A stretch of 25,806 bases of DNA from NCBI GenBank assembly GCA_036493295.1, contig DASXQB010000158.1, positions 1 through 25,806 of the forward strand, written 5' to 3'. The position numbers were made by a program, and so were the translations under genes. This DNA is from DATKEU01 sp036493295. Lineage in GTDB: Bacteria; Myxococcota_A; Polyangia; Fen-1088. A model generated the notes under the pieces. It was not told the DNA's origin. It made no database searches and was given only the letters and a program-made list of their open reading frames with translations. This document shows, one piece after another, positions 9,430 to 17,232 of the stretch (within the stretch, counting starts at the first letter, position 1; every line of letters begins with the position of its first letter).

Positions 9430-10377
9430 TTACCTGGGCGCGCGGCCGGCGCGTTTGCGGCGACGCAACTCCAGGGCCGCGGTGATCACGAAAATCCCGG
9501 TCATTCCCAGCGAGCTGGTCGTTTTCGGGGCGCTGGCGACGGCGCAATCCAAAAGCTTGCTCTGGTCGGCGACGGTGGCGGTGGCGGTGGCGGCCGGGCA
9601 ATACGCCGGATCGTTGGCCAGCGGGTAGATGTCACAGACCGCCTGCTGGTCGTCGGCTTCCAGCGTGCGCTTCGAGATGTCGCCCGGTTTTGCAGAAGCA
9701 AACATGGTGGTCGCCTGCACCTCGGGCGGCGCGTTGTCGCAGTCGGGAACCGGGTTGCCGTTGTTGTCGTTCGGGCGCGTGGTGTTGGTGCCGGCCGTGT
9801 AGCACGTGTGATCCAGGCCGATGAGGTGGCCCATCTCGTGCGTCAGCGCGTTTTGCAGATCTTGTCTGGTGGTGTTCTCGGGGAACAGATCAAGGTCGGT
9901 CCAGCCGAACCAGCGATCGTTGACCTCGATGTCGGCCTCTTGAATGCGGCCGGTGCTACGCTGGACGAACACCGACGTGATGGCCAGCGCCGACGGGTCA
10001 TAGCTGCAGGTCCACGGTGAATCGGTCGGGCTGCACCAATCCTGGTGGCGAAAGATCAGCGAGCTCTTGTTGTCGGCGATGGCCATCGGCGCCGTGGCCG
10101 ACGACAGCGACACGTCGATGGTCAGGAACGTGCACGACAGCGAGACGCTGCTCCAGGCGTTCGCGGCGCCGGTCACGGCGGTCAGCACCTGGTCCGAGGT
10201 CATATCGGGGAAGTCGTCCTGATTCGGATAGCCGGTGAGGTGCACGCAGCTTTGCATCCACTGGAAAGGTTTTTTGTCGACCTCGGTGATGTATCGGACG
10301 TAGGCGTGCGCCGGCGTGGCCAGGAAAAAGGCCGCCAGCCCGGGCCACAGCGCCCGGCGCGATCGCGCCGCGTTCAT
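9430..10377 (-). CDS. Secreted matrixin-type zinc metalloprotease (first copy)
   Basis: This 315-residue paralogue of the next gene downstream shares its order of motifs: signal peptide ending near THAHA-type residues 21-25 (TPAHA), an N-terminal domain with SLSCTFL and CSYDPSALAITSVF, the zinc motif HEMGHLIGLDH (His180, Glu181, His184, His190), a Met-turn TTMF and a closing DDQQAVCDIYP. The tail has Cys278, a hydrophobic stretch at about 288-304 and RRRKR, again like a MYXO-CTERM anchor. The ATG overlaps the stop of the upstream gene (ATGA). The pair probably arose by tandem duplication. No separate propeptide with a cysteine switch is obvious, so the control of activity is unknown. Confidence 0.86.
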   Translation of the reverse strand: MNAARSRRALWPGLAAFFLATPAHAYVRYITEVDKKPFQWMQSCVHLTGYPNQDDFPDMTSDQVLTAVTGAANAWSSVSLSCTFLTIDVSLSSATAPMAIADNKSSLIFRHQDWCSPTDSPWTCSYDPSALAITSVFVQRSTGRIQEADIEVNDRWFGWTDLDLFPENTTRQDLQNALTHEMGHLIGLDHTCYTAGTNTTRPNDNNGNPVPDCDNAPPEVQATTMFASAKPGDISKRTLEADDQQAVCDIYPLANDPAYCPAATATATVADQSKLLDCAVASAPKTTSSLGMTGIFVITAALELRRRKRAGRAPR

Positions 10378-10973
10378 CGGCCGGCTTTCATCATCGCGCG
10401 TATGTCCTGGTGCAGATCGTCCAGCGCGCGCCGGCGCAGAGCGTTCTCCGTGGCGGCGGCTGCCGCGGCGGGCGTGGCGGCATCCGGTCGCACGAACAGC
10501 GCGCCCGAGCGATCAGGGCCGTCGGCCATCCAGCGGCCGGTGGTGGCCTCGCGAAATAACGCCCGCTTGCCCTGGGCCATCCCGACCACGCTGGCGGCGG
10601 TCACGCGGCCGCGCAGAAAGATCAGCGAGCGTTCACCGGGGTGAAACTGGGTCATCCCGAAGACCACCATGGTGATGTCGTCGACGGTGCCGCCGGGTTG
10701 CACGACGGTGATGCGGCTTTGCGGCGTGGCCGGGCCCTTCCACGATTCGACCACGTTCAACTGAATGGTCGAGACAATGCCCTCGTGCTTGGCGTCCCAC
10801 GCTGACTGCACCGAGACCACGTCGGTGATCACGATGTGATCGGCATGGGCGACCAGCTGATTCAGATCCAGCGCCACCATCAGCGAGGCCTGCGCCGGCG
10901 CGACCTCGCCCAGCCCGGCGAATGCCAGCGCCAACACGACCACCAACACACGACGGACAATCACGGCAGTCAT
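10374..10973 (-). CDS. Secreted protein of unknown function
   Basis: This 199-residue protein has a clear signal peptide (VLVVVLALAFAGLG, cleavage after APAQA at residue 29). The mature part begins ALDLNQLVAHADHIVITDVVSVQSAWD and continues with a beta-rich pattern: IQLNVVESWKG, ITVVQPGGTVDD, and FHPGERSLIFLRG followed by VVGMAQGKRALF. I recall similar secreted proteins in myxobacteria with no assigned function, but I name no family. The C-terminal third is Ala-rich and helical. Start and stop overlap the ppk1 stop and the first matrixin start by four bases each (ATGA), so it is translated as part of that operon. It could be an accessory or substrate of the proteases, but this rests on neighbourhood alone. 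Confidence 0.75.
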   Translation of the reverse strand: MTAVIVRRVLVVVLALAFAGLGEVAPAQASLMVALDLNQLVAHADHIVITDVVSVQSAWDAKHEGIVSTIQLNVVESWKGPATPQSRITVVQPGGTVDDITMVVFGMTQFHPGERSLIFLRGRVTAASVVGMAQGKRALFREATTGRWMADGPDRSGALFVRPDAATPAAAAAATENALRRRALDDLHQDIRAMMKAGR

Positions 10974-13330
10974 CCCGACGATCCTCCGGATTTAGGCACC
11001 ACCGGCGCCGGTGGTATTGATGAAAGAGGGCTGAGCTCTGGCGCGGGGGTCAACACGCCTGCAGGCGGGGCGCCGCTGCCGCCGGCGCGCGCGGCCAGCG
11101 GCGTCGAACGCACCGGGTAGCCGCCGTTGCCACCGCCGGGCACCGCGGGGGTCTGCGCTTTCTCGCGCGCCAGCTCCATGAAACGCGCCTGGCTGCGCAG
11201 GGCTGGACGCAGAGTTGCCACGCCGTTGCTGGCCGGTGCAGCGCCGGCCGGTTCCTGTCGTGAGCGCACGTACGTTCCATCGGCCAAAAGGCGTCGCGCC
11301 TTGACGTTGTCGGCCAATGTGGTCTGCAGGATCTCATCGACCACCCGGTCGCGCAGGCCTTCGTCGTCGACCGGGAACATCACCTCGACCCGGCGTAGGA
11401 AGTTGCGCGGCATCCAGTCGGCTGACGACAGGTACACCTCGCGTTTGCCGCCGTTTTCAAAATAGAAGACCCGGGCGTGTTCCAGGAAGCGATCGACCAC
11501 GCTGACCACCCGGATGTTGTCGCTGGTGCCGGGCACGCCGGGGCGCAGGCAGCAGATGCCGCGCACGATGAGATCGATCGACACGCCCGCCTGTGACGCC
11601 CGGTACAGCGCCTTGATCACCGGCGCGTCGACCAGGGCGTTCATCTTGGCGACAATTTTCCCGCGCGGGCCCAGCGCCGTCTCGCGTTCGATGAGCGCCA
11701 GGATGCGCTCGTGCAAGCCCAGCGGCGCCACCTCGAAACGTTTCCACGACGGCGGAGACGAATACCCGGTCAACAAGTTAAACAGCGCGCCGGCGTCGTC
11801 GGCGTACGCGTCGCGAGCGGTGAAATAAGAAATGTCGCCGTAGACCCGGGCGGTGCTGGGGTTGTAGTTGCCGGTCGACAGGTGGACGTACCGTTTGATG
11901 TGCGCGCCTTCGCGCCGCACCACCAGCGCAACCTTGCAATGGGTCTTGAGTCCCAGCAGGCCGTAGACCACGTGCACGCCGGCGTCTTCCAGCGTGCGCG
12001 CCCACTGAATGTTGGGCGCCTCGTCAAAACGCGCCTTCAGCTCGACCACCGCGGTGACCTGCTTGCCGTTTTCGGCGGCGCGGGTCAGCGCCCGCACGAT
12101 GGGCGAGTCGGCGCTGGTCCGGTACAGCGTCTGTTTGATGGCCAAAACGTTGGGATCGCTGGCCGCCTCGGAAATGAATTCGACCACGTCTTCGAATGAT
12201 TCGTACGGGTGTTGCAACAGGATGTCGCGCTGGCCGATCACCCGAAAAATGTCGTCGTATTCTTGCAGCGGCGGCACGATCTGCGGCGAGAACGCCTCGT
12301 CCTTGTACTCGCGCAGCTCGTCGCGGGCGTAGATGGGCGCCAGATCCGCCAGGTGCAGTGGCCCGTCGATCAAATAGACGTCGTCGTTCTCGAGGCGCAG
12401 GGCGGTGCGCAGGAAATTTACCACCTCGGGCGGCGAGTCGTGGGCGATCTCCAGGCGCACGGCGCTGCCGCGTTCGCGCCGGCGCAGCTCTTTCTGGATG
12501 GTCTTCACCAGATCGTCGGCCTCGTCCTCGTCGATGCTGAGGTCGAAGTTGCGCGTCACCCGGAAGGCGCTGCAGCCCACCACGCGAAAACCAGGGAACA
12601 GCTCGCCGGCCTGCATGGCGATCAGATCTTCCAGCAGCAGATACGAAAACCGGGTCGGCGCGGCGCCGTCGGCCGGCGCGCCGTTCGCAAGGGCCGAGGG
12701 CACGTCCATCACCCGCGCCAGCACCGACGGCACCTGCACCACGGCAATGATGGTCTCGCGGCGGGCCACCTTCTCGCGTTCCTTGTGCAGCAGGATGGCC
12801 AGGTTCAGGCTGCGGTTGCGCAGGATGGGAAACGGATGGCCGGGATCCACCGCCAGCGGCGTCAGCACCGGCCACACCTCGCGCGAGAAATACGACAAAA
12901 ACGCCGTTTTTTGTTCGGGTCCCAGCTGCGCCGGCCGTCGCCAGCGCACGCCGGCCTGTTCCAGGCCTGGACCGATGTCCGTGCGCCAAAGCCGGTACTG
13001 CTCCGCCACCATGGCGTGAGCGCGGGCGCTGATGGCGGCCAGCTGTTGCGCGGCAGTCAAGCCGTCGGGCGGCGTCTCGGCCACGTTACCGGACAGCTGC
13101 TGCTTCAAACCGGCCACGCGGACCATGAAGAACTCGTCCAGGTTGGACGCCACGATGGTCAGGAACTTCAGGCGTTCCAGCAGCGGCACCGACGGATCGC
13201 GCGCTTCTTCCAGGACGCGACCGTTGAACTCCAGCCAGGACAGCTCGCGGTTGATGAACAGCGCCGCGCTGGCCGCGTCGTTCGCTGACGGAGGCTTGAC
13301 CAGGACGGGCTTGCGAGATCGGCGCGCCAC
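10970..13330 (-). CDS. ppk1: Polyphosphate kinase 1
   Basis: This enzyme reversibly polymerises the gamma-phosphate of ATP into polyphosphate, a phosphate and energy store linked to stress survival and development. All parts of PPK1 are present: the N-domain opening INRELSWLEFNGRVLEEA, the head domain with SNLDEFFMVRVAGLK, and the two C-terminal phospholipase-D-like domains. His464 (LKTHCK) and His483 (YVHLSTGNYNP) have the 19-residue spacing of the key histidines in E. coli, and His618 (FLEHARVFYF) matches the third. The last 60 or so residues, rich in Pro, Gly, Ala and Ser, extend beyond the usual end. The start is GTG with no strong Shine-Dalgarno. It is the first gene of a four-gene block that continues with secreted proteins. 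Confidence 0.96.
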   Translation of the reverse strand: MARRSRKPVLVKPPSANDAASAALFINRELSWLEFNGRVLEEARDPSVPLLERLKFLTIVASNLDEFFMVRVAGLKQQLSGNVAETPPDGLTAAQQLAAISARAHAMVAEQYRLWRTDIGPGLEQAGVRWRRPAQLGPEQKTAFLSYFSREVWPVLTPLAVDPGHPFPILRNRSLNLAILLHKEREKVARRETIIAVVQVPSVLARVMDVPSALANGAPADGAAPTRFSYLLLEDLIAMQAGELFPGFRVVGCSAFRVTRNFDLSIDEDEADDLVKTIQKELRRRERGSAVRLEIAHDSPPEVVNFLRTALRLENDDVYLIDGPLHLADLAPIYARDELREYKDEAFSPQIVPPLQEYDDIFRVIGQRDILLQHPYESFEDVVEFISEAASDPNVLAIKQTLYRTSADSPIVRALTRAAENGKQVTAVVELKARFDEAPNIQWARTLEDAGVHVVYGLLGLKTHCKVALVVRREGAHIKRYVHLSTGNYNPSTARVYGDISYFTARDAYADDAGALFNLLTGYSSPPSWKRFEVAPLGLHERILALIERETALGPRGKIVAKMNALVDAPVIKALYRASQAGVSIDLIVRGICCLRPGVPGTSDNIRVVSVVDRFLEHARVFYFENGGKREVYLSSADWMPRNFLRRVEVMFPVDDEGLRDRVVDEILQTTLADNVKARRLLADGTYVRSRQEPAGAAPASNGVATLRPALRSQARFMELAREKAQTPAVPGGGNGGYPVRSTPLAARAGGSGAPPAGVLTPAPELSPLSSIPPAPVVPKSGGSSG

Positions 13331-13420
13331 GAGAGATCAAGTCTACCGCACGCCGCCGAGCTCCGCGCGCCCCAGCCCGCTTCCCCGTCCGGCCAGCGGC
13401 GTCGCCATTTCAGCCAGGAA

Positions 13421-13437
13421 CGCGGGCTTTGCCCGCG
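13421..13437 (-). terminator. Hairpin between ddl and ppk1
   Basis: CGCGGGC and GCCCGCG form a perfect 7-bp stem around a TTT loop, 18 bases beyond the ddl stop in the 124-base gap before ppk1. No T-tract follows on the minus strand. It could end ddl transcription with Rho help; nothing else is apparent in this gap. Confidence 0.35.
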
Positions 13438-13454
13438 CGGCCCACCGCGCTCAG

Positions 13455-14459
13455 CTAGTGCGCTTCGGGGAGAAAGCCGGTGCGGCGTTCCGGCCCCTGG
13501 AAGTCCACCTGAACGGCGCGCCGGTCGCGGCGGTGGCCGTGGGCGCGCAGCCGGGCGCCTTTCAAGATCTCGTCGACCAGGTCTTCGAAGGACAGGCCGG
13601 CGCCGTGGGCGATCTTCGGCAGCAGGCTGGTGGGGGTCATCCCCGGCAGCGTGTTCACCTCCAGGATGATCTCGTTGCCGCGCTCGCTGACGATCAGGTC
13701 GACGCGCGCCGCGCCCTCGCAGCCCAGCGCCTCGCAGGCCAGCGTCCCGAGGCGCAGCACCGAGCGGTACCGCTCCGGCGACAGCCGGGCCGGAAAGTAA
13801 TAATCCGACCGACCAGCGGTGTACTTGTTTTGAAAGTCATAGAACCCGCGCCGCGGGACGATCTCCACCGCGCCAAGCGCCTTGCCTTCCAGGACGCCGA
13901 CGGAGATCTCCTTGCCTTCGACGAAGCGTTCGATCAGCACGTCGTCGTCAAACCGCATCGCTTCTTCGACGCCCGATTCCAGCTCCATCTCGTCGCGCGC
14001 CACCTGCACGCCCAGCGACGAACCTTCACCCGACGGCTTGACCACCACCGGAAACCCGAACGACCCGTGGCTTTCGATCAGGTCTTCGCCCGAATCGGCG
14101 GCGATGACGTAACCGGGCGCGGTGGGCAGGTTGTGCAGGCGCAGGATCTCCTTCGTCTTGGCCTTGTTCATGGCCAGCGCCGACGCCAGCACACCCGAGC
14201 CGGTGTAGGGGATCCCCAATACTTCAAGTAACCCTTGAATGCAGCCGTCTTCGCCATAGCGACCGTGCAAGGCGACGAACGCCACGTCGATGCGCATCTG
14301 CCGCAAGACCAGATCGATGTCGCGATCGACGAACACCGGGACCGCGTCGTGGCCACGCTCCTGCAACGCCGCCACGATCGCTTCCCCGGACCGGATGGAG
14401 ACGTCACGCTCGCCCGACAGACCGCCCAGCAGCACACCGATCTTGCGATGACCCGTCAT
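13455..14459 (-). CDS. ddl: D-alanine--D-alanine ligase
   Basis: This ATP-grasp enzyme joins two D-alanines for peptidoglycan precursor synthesis. Its 334 residues carry all Ddl motifs: GGLSGERDVSIRSG with catalytic Glu17, ALHGRYGEDG, YTGSGVLASALAMNK, the ATP-binding loop KPSGEGSSLGV, the omega-loop region FYDFQNKYTAGRSDYYFPA, RVDLI, and EVNTLPGMTPTSLLP at the second D-Ala site. The ATG has AGGAAGG 13 bases upstream. The C-terminus has an extra basic tail of about 25 residues. It is not in a mur/fts cluster here; it stands alone and diverges from the HARE-HTH gene. Confidence 0.95.
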   Translation of the reverse strand: MTGHRKIGVLLGGLSGERDVSIRSGEAIVAALQERGHDAVPVFVDRDIDLVLRQMRIDVAFVALHGRYGEDGCIQGLLEVLGIPYTGSGVLASALAMNKAKTKEILRLHNLPTAPGYVIAADSGEDLIESHGSFGFPVVVKPSGEGSSLGVQVARDEMELESGVEEAMRFDDDVLIERFVEGKEISVGVLEGKALGAVEIVPRRGFYDFQNKYTAGRSDYYFPARLSPERYRSVLRLGTLACEALGCEGAARVDLIVSERGNEIILEVNTLPGMTPTSLLPKIAHGAGLSFEDLVDEILKGARLRAHGHRRDRRAVQVDFQGPERRTGFLPEAH

Positions 14460-14559
14460 TCTTCACGGGTAACCTTCCTGCGACGGGCCGTCAAAAAACA
14501 CGACGCTTTTCCTCGCCGCGCTGGCGATCGACCGTCCGCCTTTGCCCGCCGCCCGTCGT

Positions 14560-14600
14560 CAGGCAACAAAACAACACTAATTGTGATAAAGACGGGCGCC
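14560..14600 (+). promoter_or_regulatory. AT-rich upstream region of the HARE-HTH gene
   Basis: The 141-base divergent gap between ddl and the HARE-HTH gene is GC-rich apart from two patches, AAAAAA near 14494 and this one. Here TGT-GATAAA (hexamer 14585-14590) resembles an extended -10 box, but no good -35 box sits at the right distance. A promoter is likely somewhere here; the exact boxes are uncertain. Confidence 0.3.
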
Positions 14601-16442
14601 ATGACCTTTCTCGAGGCCGCCCTGGAGATCCTGCGCAAGGAGGGAAAGCCCCTCCACTACAAGGATCTGACCGAGCGTGCGATGACGAAAAAACTTCTGA
14701 CCTTCGTCGGTCGGACCCCCGAAGTGACCATGCAGACGCAGCTGACGGCGGCGGTGAAGAAAGCGCCCGGCAGCCCGTTCGTGCGGGTGAAACCGGGTGT
14801 TTTTGGGCTGCTCCGCTATCCGGAGGTGACCGCCGAAGAGCGCGAGGCGGATGCCACCAAGGAAGCCGCGGTCGGCAACAAAGGCAAGGCCGACAGCAGC
14901 AAGGCGGACAGCGCCGACGCCGAAGCCGGACGCGGGCGGCGCCGGCGACGGCGCGGTGGGCGCGGGCGCTCGCGCGGCGACGAGGCGACGAAAGCCGAGG
15001 GCGGCGCCGAAGACGCGACGGGTGCGACCGAAGGCGACGGTGGTGATTCTGACGAGGGCGGCGACGAGCACGAACCCCGGGGCGGTTCGCTGTCGGCCGA
15101 GGCGCGGGCCGCGGCGCTGGCCGAGACCGGCGTGCTGGAAGGTGACGAAGACGGCGATGGCGACGAAGCCGCCGACGCCGACGGCGACCTGGACGATCAG
15201 TCTGCTGCCGGCGCAGGCGGCGGTTTCCCGGCAAGCCCGGCGTCGTCTGCTGGTGGTGACACTGATGGCGACGACGACGACGATGACGAGCCCGAAGGCG
15301 AGGGCGAGGGTCAGTCGAACGAAGGCGCGTTCGCCGCGCCCCCCCGACCCGGCGAGGCACCGCGCGACGGCGCCACCGACGAGCTTGGCCGCCGCCGTCG
15401 CCGCCGTCGCCGCCGTCGCGGTCGCGGCGATGAAGCCGCTCCGGGTGGATTCGGCGGGCGTCCCAGCGAAGGCGGCGCCTTCGAAGGTGCCAGCGGTGCC
15501 AGCGGTGCCAGCGGTGCCAGCGCGGGTTTCGGGCCTGCGACGGGCGAGGGTGCTGGCGGTCCGGCCCCGAGCGGTTCGGCCGGCGAAGGCGACCTGCGCG
15601 GCGAAGGCGCGCGCGAAGCGACCGGCGGCGACGGTGGCAGCGCCGATCAGGGCGACCCTCAGGCCCCGCGCAAGATCATGACCCCCATCGACGCCGCGAT
15701 CGAGATCCTGCGCGGCCAGGCGCCGGGGCGCGGTGTGCACGTTCGTCAGATCGCCGACGCCGCCGCGCGCCGCCGCCTGATTCACGGCGAGCCGAACGAG
15801 GCCTGGCGGGTGATGCGGACCGCGCTGGCGGCCGAGCCGCGCGAACGTCTGCGCGCCGGGCAGCGCCCGCGCGTCCGTTCTGCGGGCAGCGGCCTGTTTG
15901 CCCTGGCCCGCCGTCCGCCCGACACCGAGCTGGAACGCGCCGAGCACGTCTTCGGCGAGGCCCGGCGCGCGCTGCGCGAACGAACGCTGGCCGCACTGGA
16001 ACGCCGGGTCGCCGAGCTGCCGGCCTCGGCGTTTGAAGCGCTGGCCCGCGTCCTGTTGCAGCGCGAAGGCTTCGGCCCCACGACGTTCGTCAAGCGCGTC
16101 GAGGGCACGATCTATGTCGAAGCGTTGCGCGGTCGCGGCTCACGCCCGTCGAAGTGCCTGATCGCTCTTCGCCCAGGCGTCAATCCCGCCGGTCGCCGCG
16201 CCATCGGCGAGCTGCGCGCCGGGATCCGCGCTCGCAGCCAGGACGAAGGCCTCTTGTTGATGGCCGGTCGCCTGGCTGAAGACGGCATCGCCGAATGGAA
16301 GCAGGCCGGATCGCCGCTGGAGATCGCTGACGGTCAAGCAGTTGCCGAGACCTGCGTGCGCCACGGCATCGGCACCATCAACAGCGTGGTCAGCGTCGAT
16401 TTCGTGGACGCCGACTTCTTCACCGAGCTGGCGGAGGGATAA
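14601..16442 (+). CDS. HARE-HTH protein with charged linker and degenerate Mrr-like C-terminal domain
   Basis: This 613-residue protein is probably DNA-binding. Residues 1-75 form a HARE-type winged helix (MTFLEAALEILRKEGKPLHY, ending GVFGLLRYP). Residues 80-355 are low-complexity: basic RGRRRRRRGG, an acidic stretch with DGDDDDDDE, ten consecutive arginines at 264-273, then GAS repeats. Residues 358-437 look like a second HARE/HTH unit (MTPIDAAIEILRGQAPGRGV ending GLFALARRP). Residues 465-610 resemble the Mrr-type restriction-endonuclease fold (FEALARVLLQREGF and a closing ADGQAVAETCVRHGIG). The expected nuclease acid and QxK residues are not evident, so it may bind rather than cut DNA. The frame is open before the ATG, but only over the ddl gene on the other strand. 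Function unknown. Confidence 0.8.
   Translation: MTFLEAALEILRKEGKPLHYKDLTERAMTKKLLTFVGRTPEVTMQTQLTAAVKKAPGSPFVRVKPGVFGLLRYPEVTAEEREADATKEAAVGNKGKADSSKADSADAEAGRGRRRRRRGGRGRSRGDEATKAEGGAEDATGATEGDGGDSDEGGDEHEPRGGSLSAEARAAALAETGVLEGDEDGDGDEAADADGDLDDQSAAGAGGGFPASPASSAGGDTDGDDDDDDEPEGEGEGQSNEGAFAAPPRPGEAPRDGATDELGRRRRRRRRRRGRGDEAAPGGFGGRPSEGGAFEGASGASGASGASAGFGPATGEGAGGPAPSGSAGEGDLRGEGAREATGGDGGSADQGDPQAPRKIMTPIDAAIEILRGQAPGRGVHVRQIADAAARRRLIHGEPNEAWRVMRTALAAEPRERLRAGQRPRVRSAGSGLFALARRPPDTELERAEHVFGEARRALRERTLAALERRVAELPASAFEALARVLLQREGFGPTTFVKRVEGTIYVEALRGRGSRPSKCLIALRPGVNPAGRRAIGELRAGIRARSQDEGLLLMAGRLAEDGIAEWKQAGSPLEIADGQAVAETCVRHGIGTINSVVSVDFVDADFFTELAEG
15390..15419 (+). repeat. Nine-base tandem repeat encoding ten arginines
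   Basis: The unit GCCGCCGTC is repeated three times (15391-15417), and the codons from 15390 to 15419 all encode arginine. It forms the basic patch in the middle of the HARE-HTH protein and is a likely site of slippage and length variation. Confidence 0.85.
15486..15521 (+). repeat. Four copies of a nine-base tandem repeat
   Basis: The unit GGTGCCAGC is present four times in a row without mismatch and encodes a Gly-Ala-Ser repeat in the linker of the HARE-HTH protein. Because the unit is a multiple of three, copy-number change would keep the frame. Confidence 0.9.
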
Positions 16443-16455
16443 CCTGTCGCGGGTC

Positions 16456-17163
16456 TTGCACCCGCGCTGGGCGTGGCTGGGTCGCGTGCCGTACGGCGCG
16501 ACCGCTGCCTTGCAAGAACGCCTGCGGCAACAGGTGGCGGCCGGCGTTGGCCCGGAGACGCTGCTGCTGCTGGAACACCAGCCGGTCATCACCCTCGGGC
16601 GGTCGGCCGACCCTGCTCATGTGCTGGCCGCGCCGGACGAGCTGCAGCGGCGGGGGATCACCGTCCACCACTCGGCGCGCGGCGGTGACGTCACCTATCA
16701 CGGCCCCGGGCAGCTGGTTGGTTACCCGATCGTCCGGCTGCGCGCTGGCATCGTTGGCCACATGCGGGCGATGGCCGACGGACTGGCGGACGTGCTGGCC
16801 ACCCACGGAATCGCCGCCCGCTGGGATCGCGAGGCGCCCGGTCTCTGGGTCGACGAAGCGGGGGCGCCGCCGGCGAAGATCGCCGCCTTCGGCGTTCATG
16901 TCCGCCAGCGCGTGTCGATCCACGGCTTCGCCTTGAACGTCGCCTCGGACCTCGACGCTTTTCGTTTGATCGTTCCTTGTGGTTTGTCCGATGCGCGCGT
17001 GACGTCGATGAAACGCCTGCTCGGCGACGGCGCGCCCGCGGTCGATGCGCTGGCGGAGGAAGTCGCGCATTCGTTCGCCTGTCGCTTCGGAATCGACTTC
17101 GCGCGCGCCGAACGCGATGACCTGACCACGCCGGGAACGTTCATCGCGCAGAGCGCGTCTTAA
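16456..17163 (+). CDS. lipB: Octanoyl-[acyl-carrier-protein] transferase
   Basis: This enzyme moves octanoyl groups from acyl carrier protein to lipoyl domains of pyruvate and other 2-oxoacid dehydrogenases, the first step of de novo lipoylation. Motifs: LLLLEHQPVITLGRS, RGGDVTYHGPGQLVGYP, the catalytic Lys141 in PPAKIAAFGVHV, and Cys175 in VPCGLSDARVTSM. The start is uncertain. No ATG or GTG occurs between the previous stop and the conserved WLGRVPYG, apart from a GTG inside it. The TTG at 16456 gives 235 residues. A CTG at 16444 has GGAGGG five bases upstream, an ideal spacing. An ATG at 16342 would overlap the previous gene by 101 bases. No lipA is seen nearby. Confidence 0.92.
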   Translation: MHPRWAWLGRVPYGATAALQERLRQQVAAGVGPETLLLLEHQPVITLGRSADPAHVLAAPDELQRRGITVHHSARGGDVTYHGPGQLVGYPIVRLRAGIVGHMRAMADGLADVLATHGIAARWDREAPGLWVDEAGAPPAKIAAFGVHVRQRVSIHGFALNVASDLDAFRLIVPCGLSDARVTSMKRLLGDGAPAVDALAEEVAHSFACRFGIDFARAERDDLTTPGTFIAQSAS

Positions 17164-17184
17164 CTTTCAATTCGCTCTAACCGA

Positions 17185-17212
17185 TTGCAATGCAGGACGG
17201 GATTATTAGAAT
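17185..17212 (+). promoter_or_regulatory. Candidate sigma70-type promoter of the ATP-grasp gene
   Basis: TTGCAA (17185-17190) and TAGAAT (17207-17212) are 16 bases apart and match the -35 and -10 consensus at 4 and 5 of 6 bases. They lie in a locally AT-rich 69-base gap, with the ATG 20 bases after the -10 box. This suggests the ATP-grasp gene has its own promoter rather than depending on lipB. Confidence 0.5.
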
Positions 17213-17232
17213 GGGATCAACGTGACCACCAA

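Noticed and set aside
8875..10020. 381-codon open frame antisense to both matrixins
   Set aside because: It spans two genes and translates to Val/Gly/Arg-rich sequence, as expected opposite GC-rich coding DNA. The sense frames have zinc motifs and signal peptides.
12209..13288. 359-codon open frame antisense to ppk1
   Set aside because: It is a mirror of the ppk1 codon pattern. The sense strand encodes all PPK1 catalytic motifs.
13331..13454. Possible small gene or RNA between ddl and ppk1
   Set aside because: No start with a ribosome binding site, no conserved fold and no promoter are visible; only a short hairpin is found.
14235..14600. Upstream extension of the HARE-HTH gene
   Set aside because: It lies antisense to the well-supported ddl gene and its 5' region. 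The HARE domain itself begins at the ATG at 14601.
15391..15521. Possible CRISPR-like array
   Set aside because: The units are nine bases long without spacers and are in frame, so they are coding tandem repeats.
14577..15947. 456-codon open frame antisense to the HARE-HTH gene
   Set aside because: It is an Ala/Arg/Gly-rich product of high GC in the reverse frame of a repeat-rich gene and has no recognisable domain.
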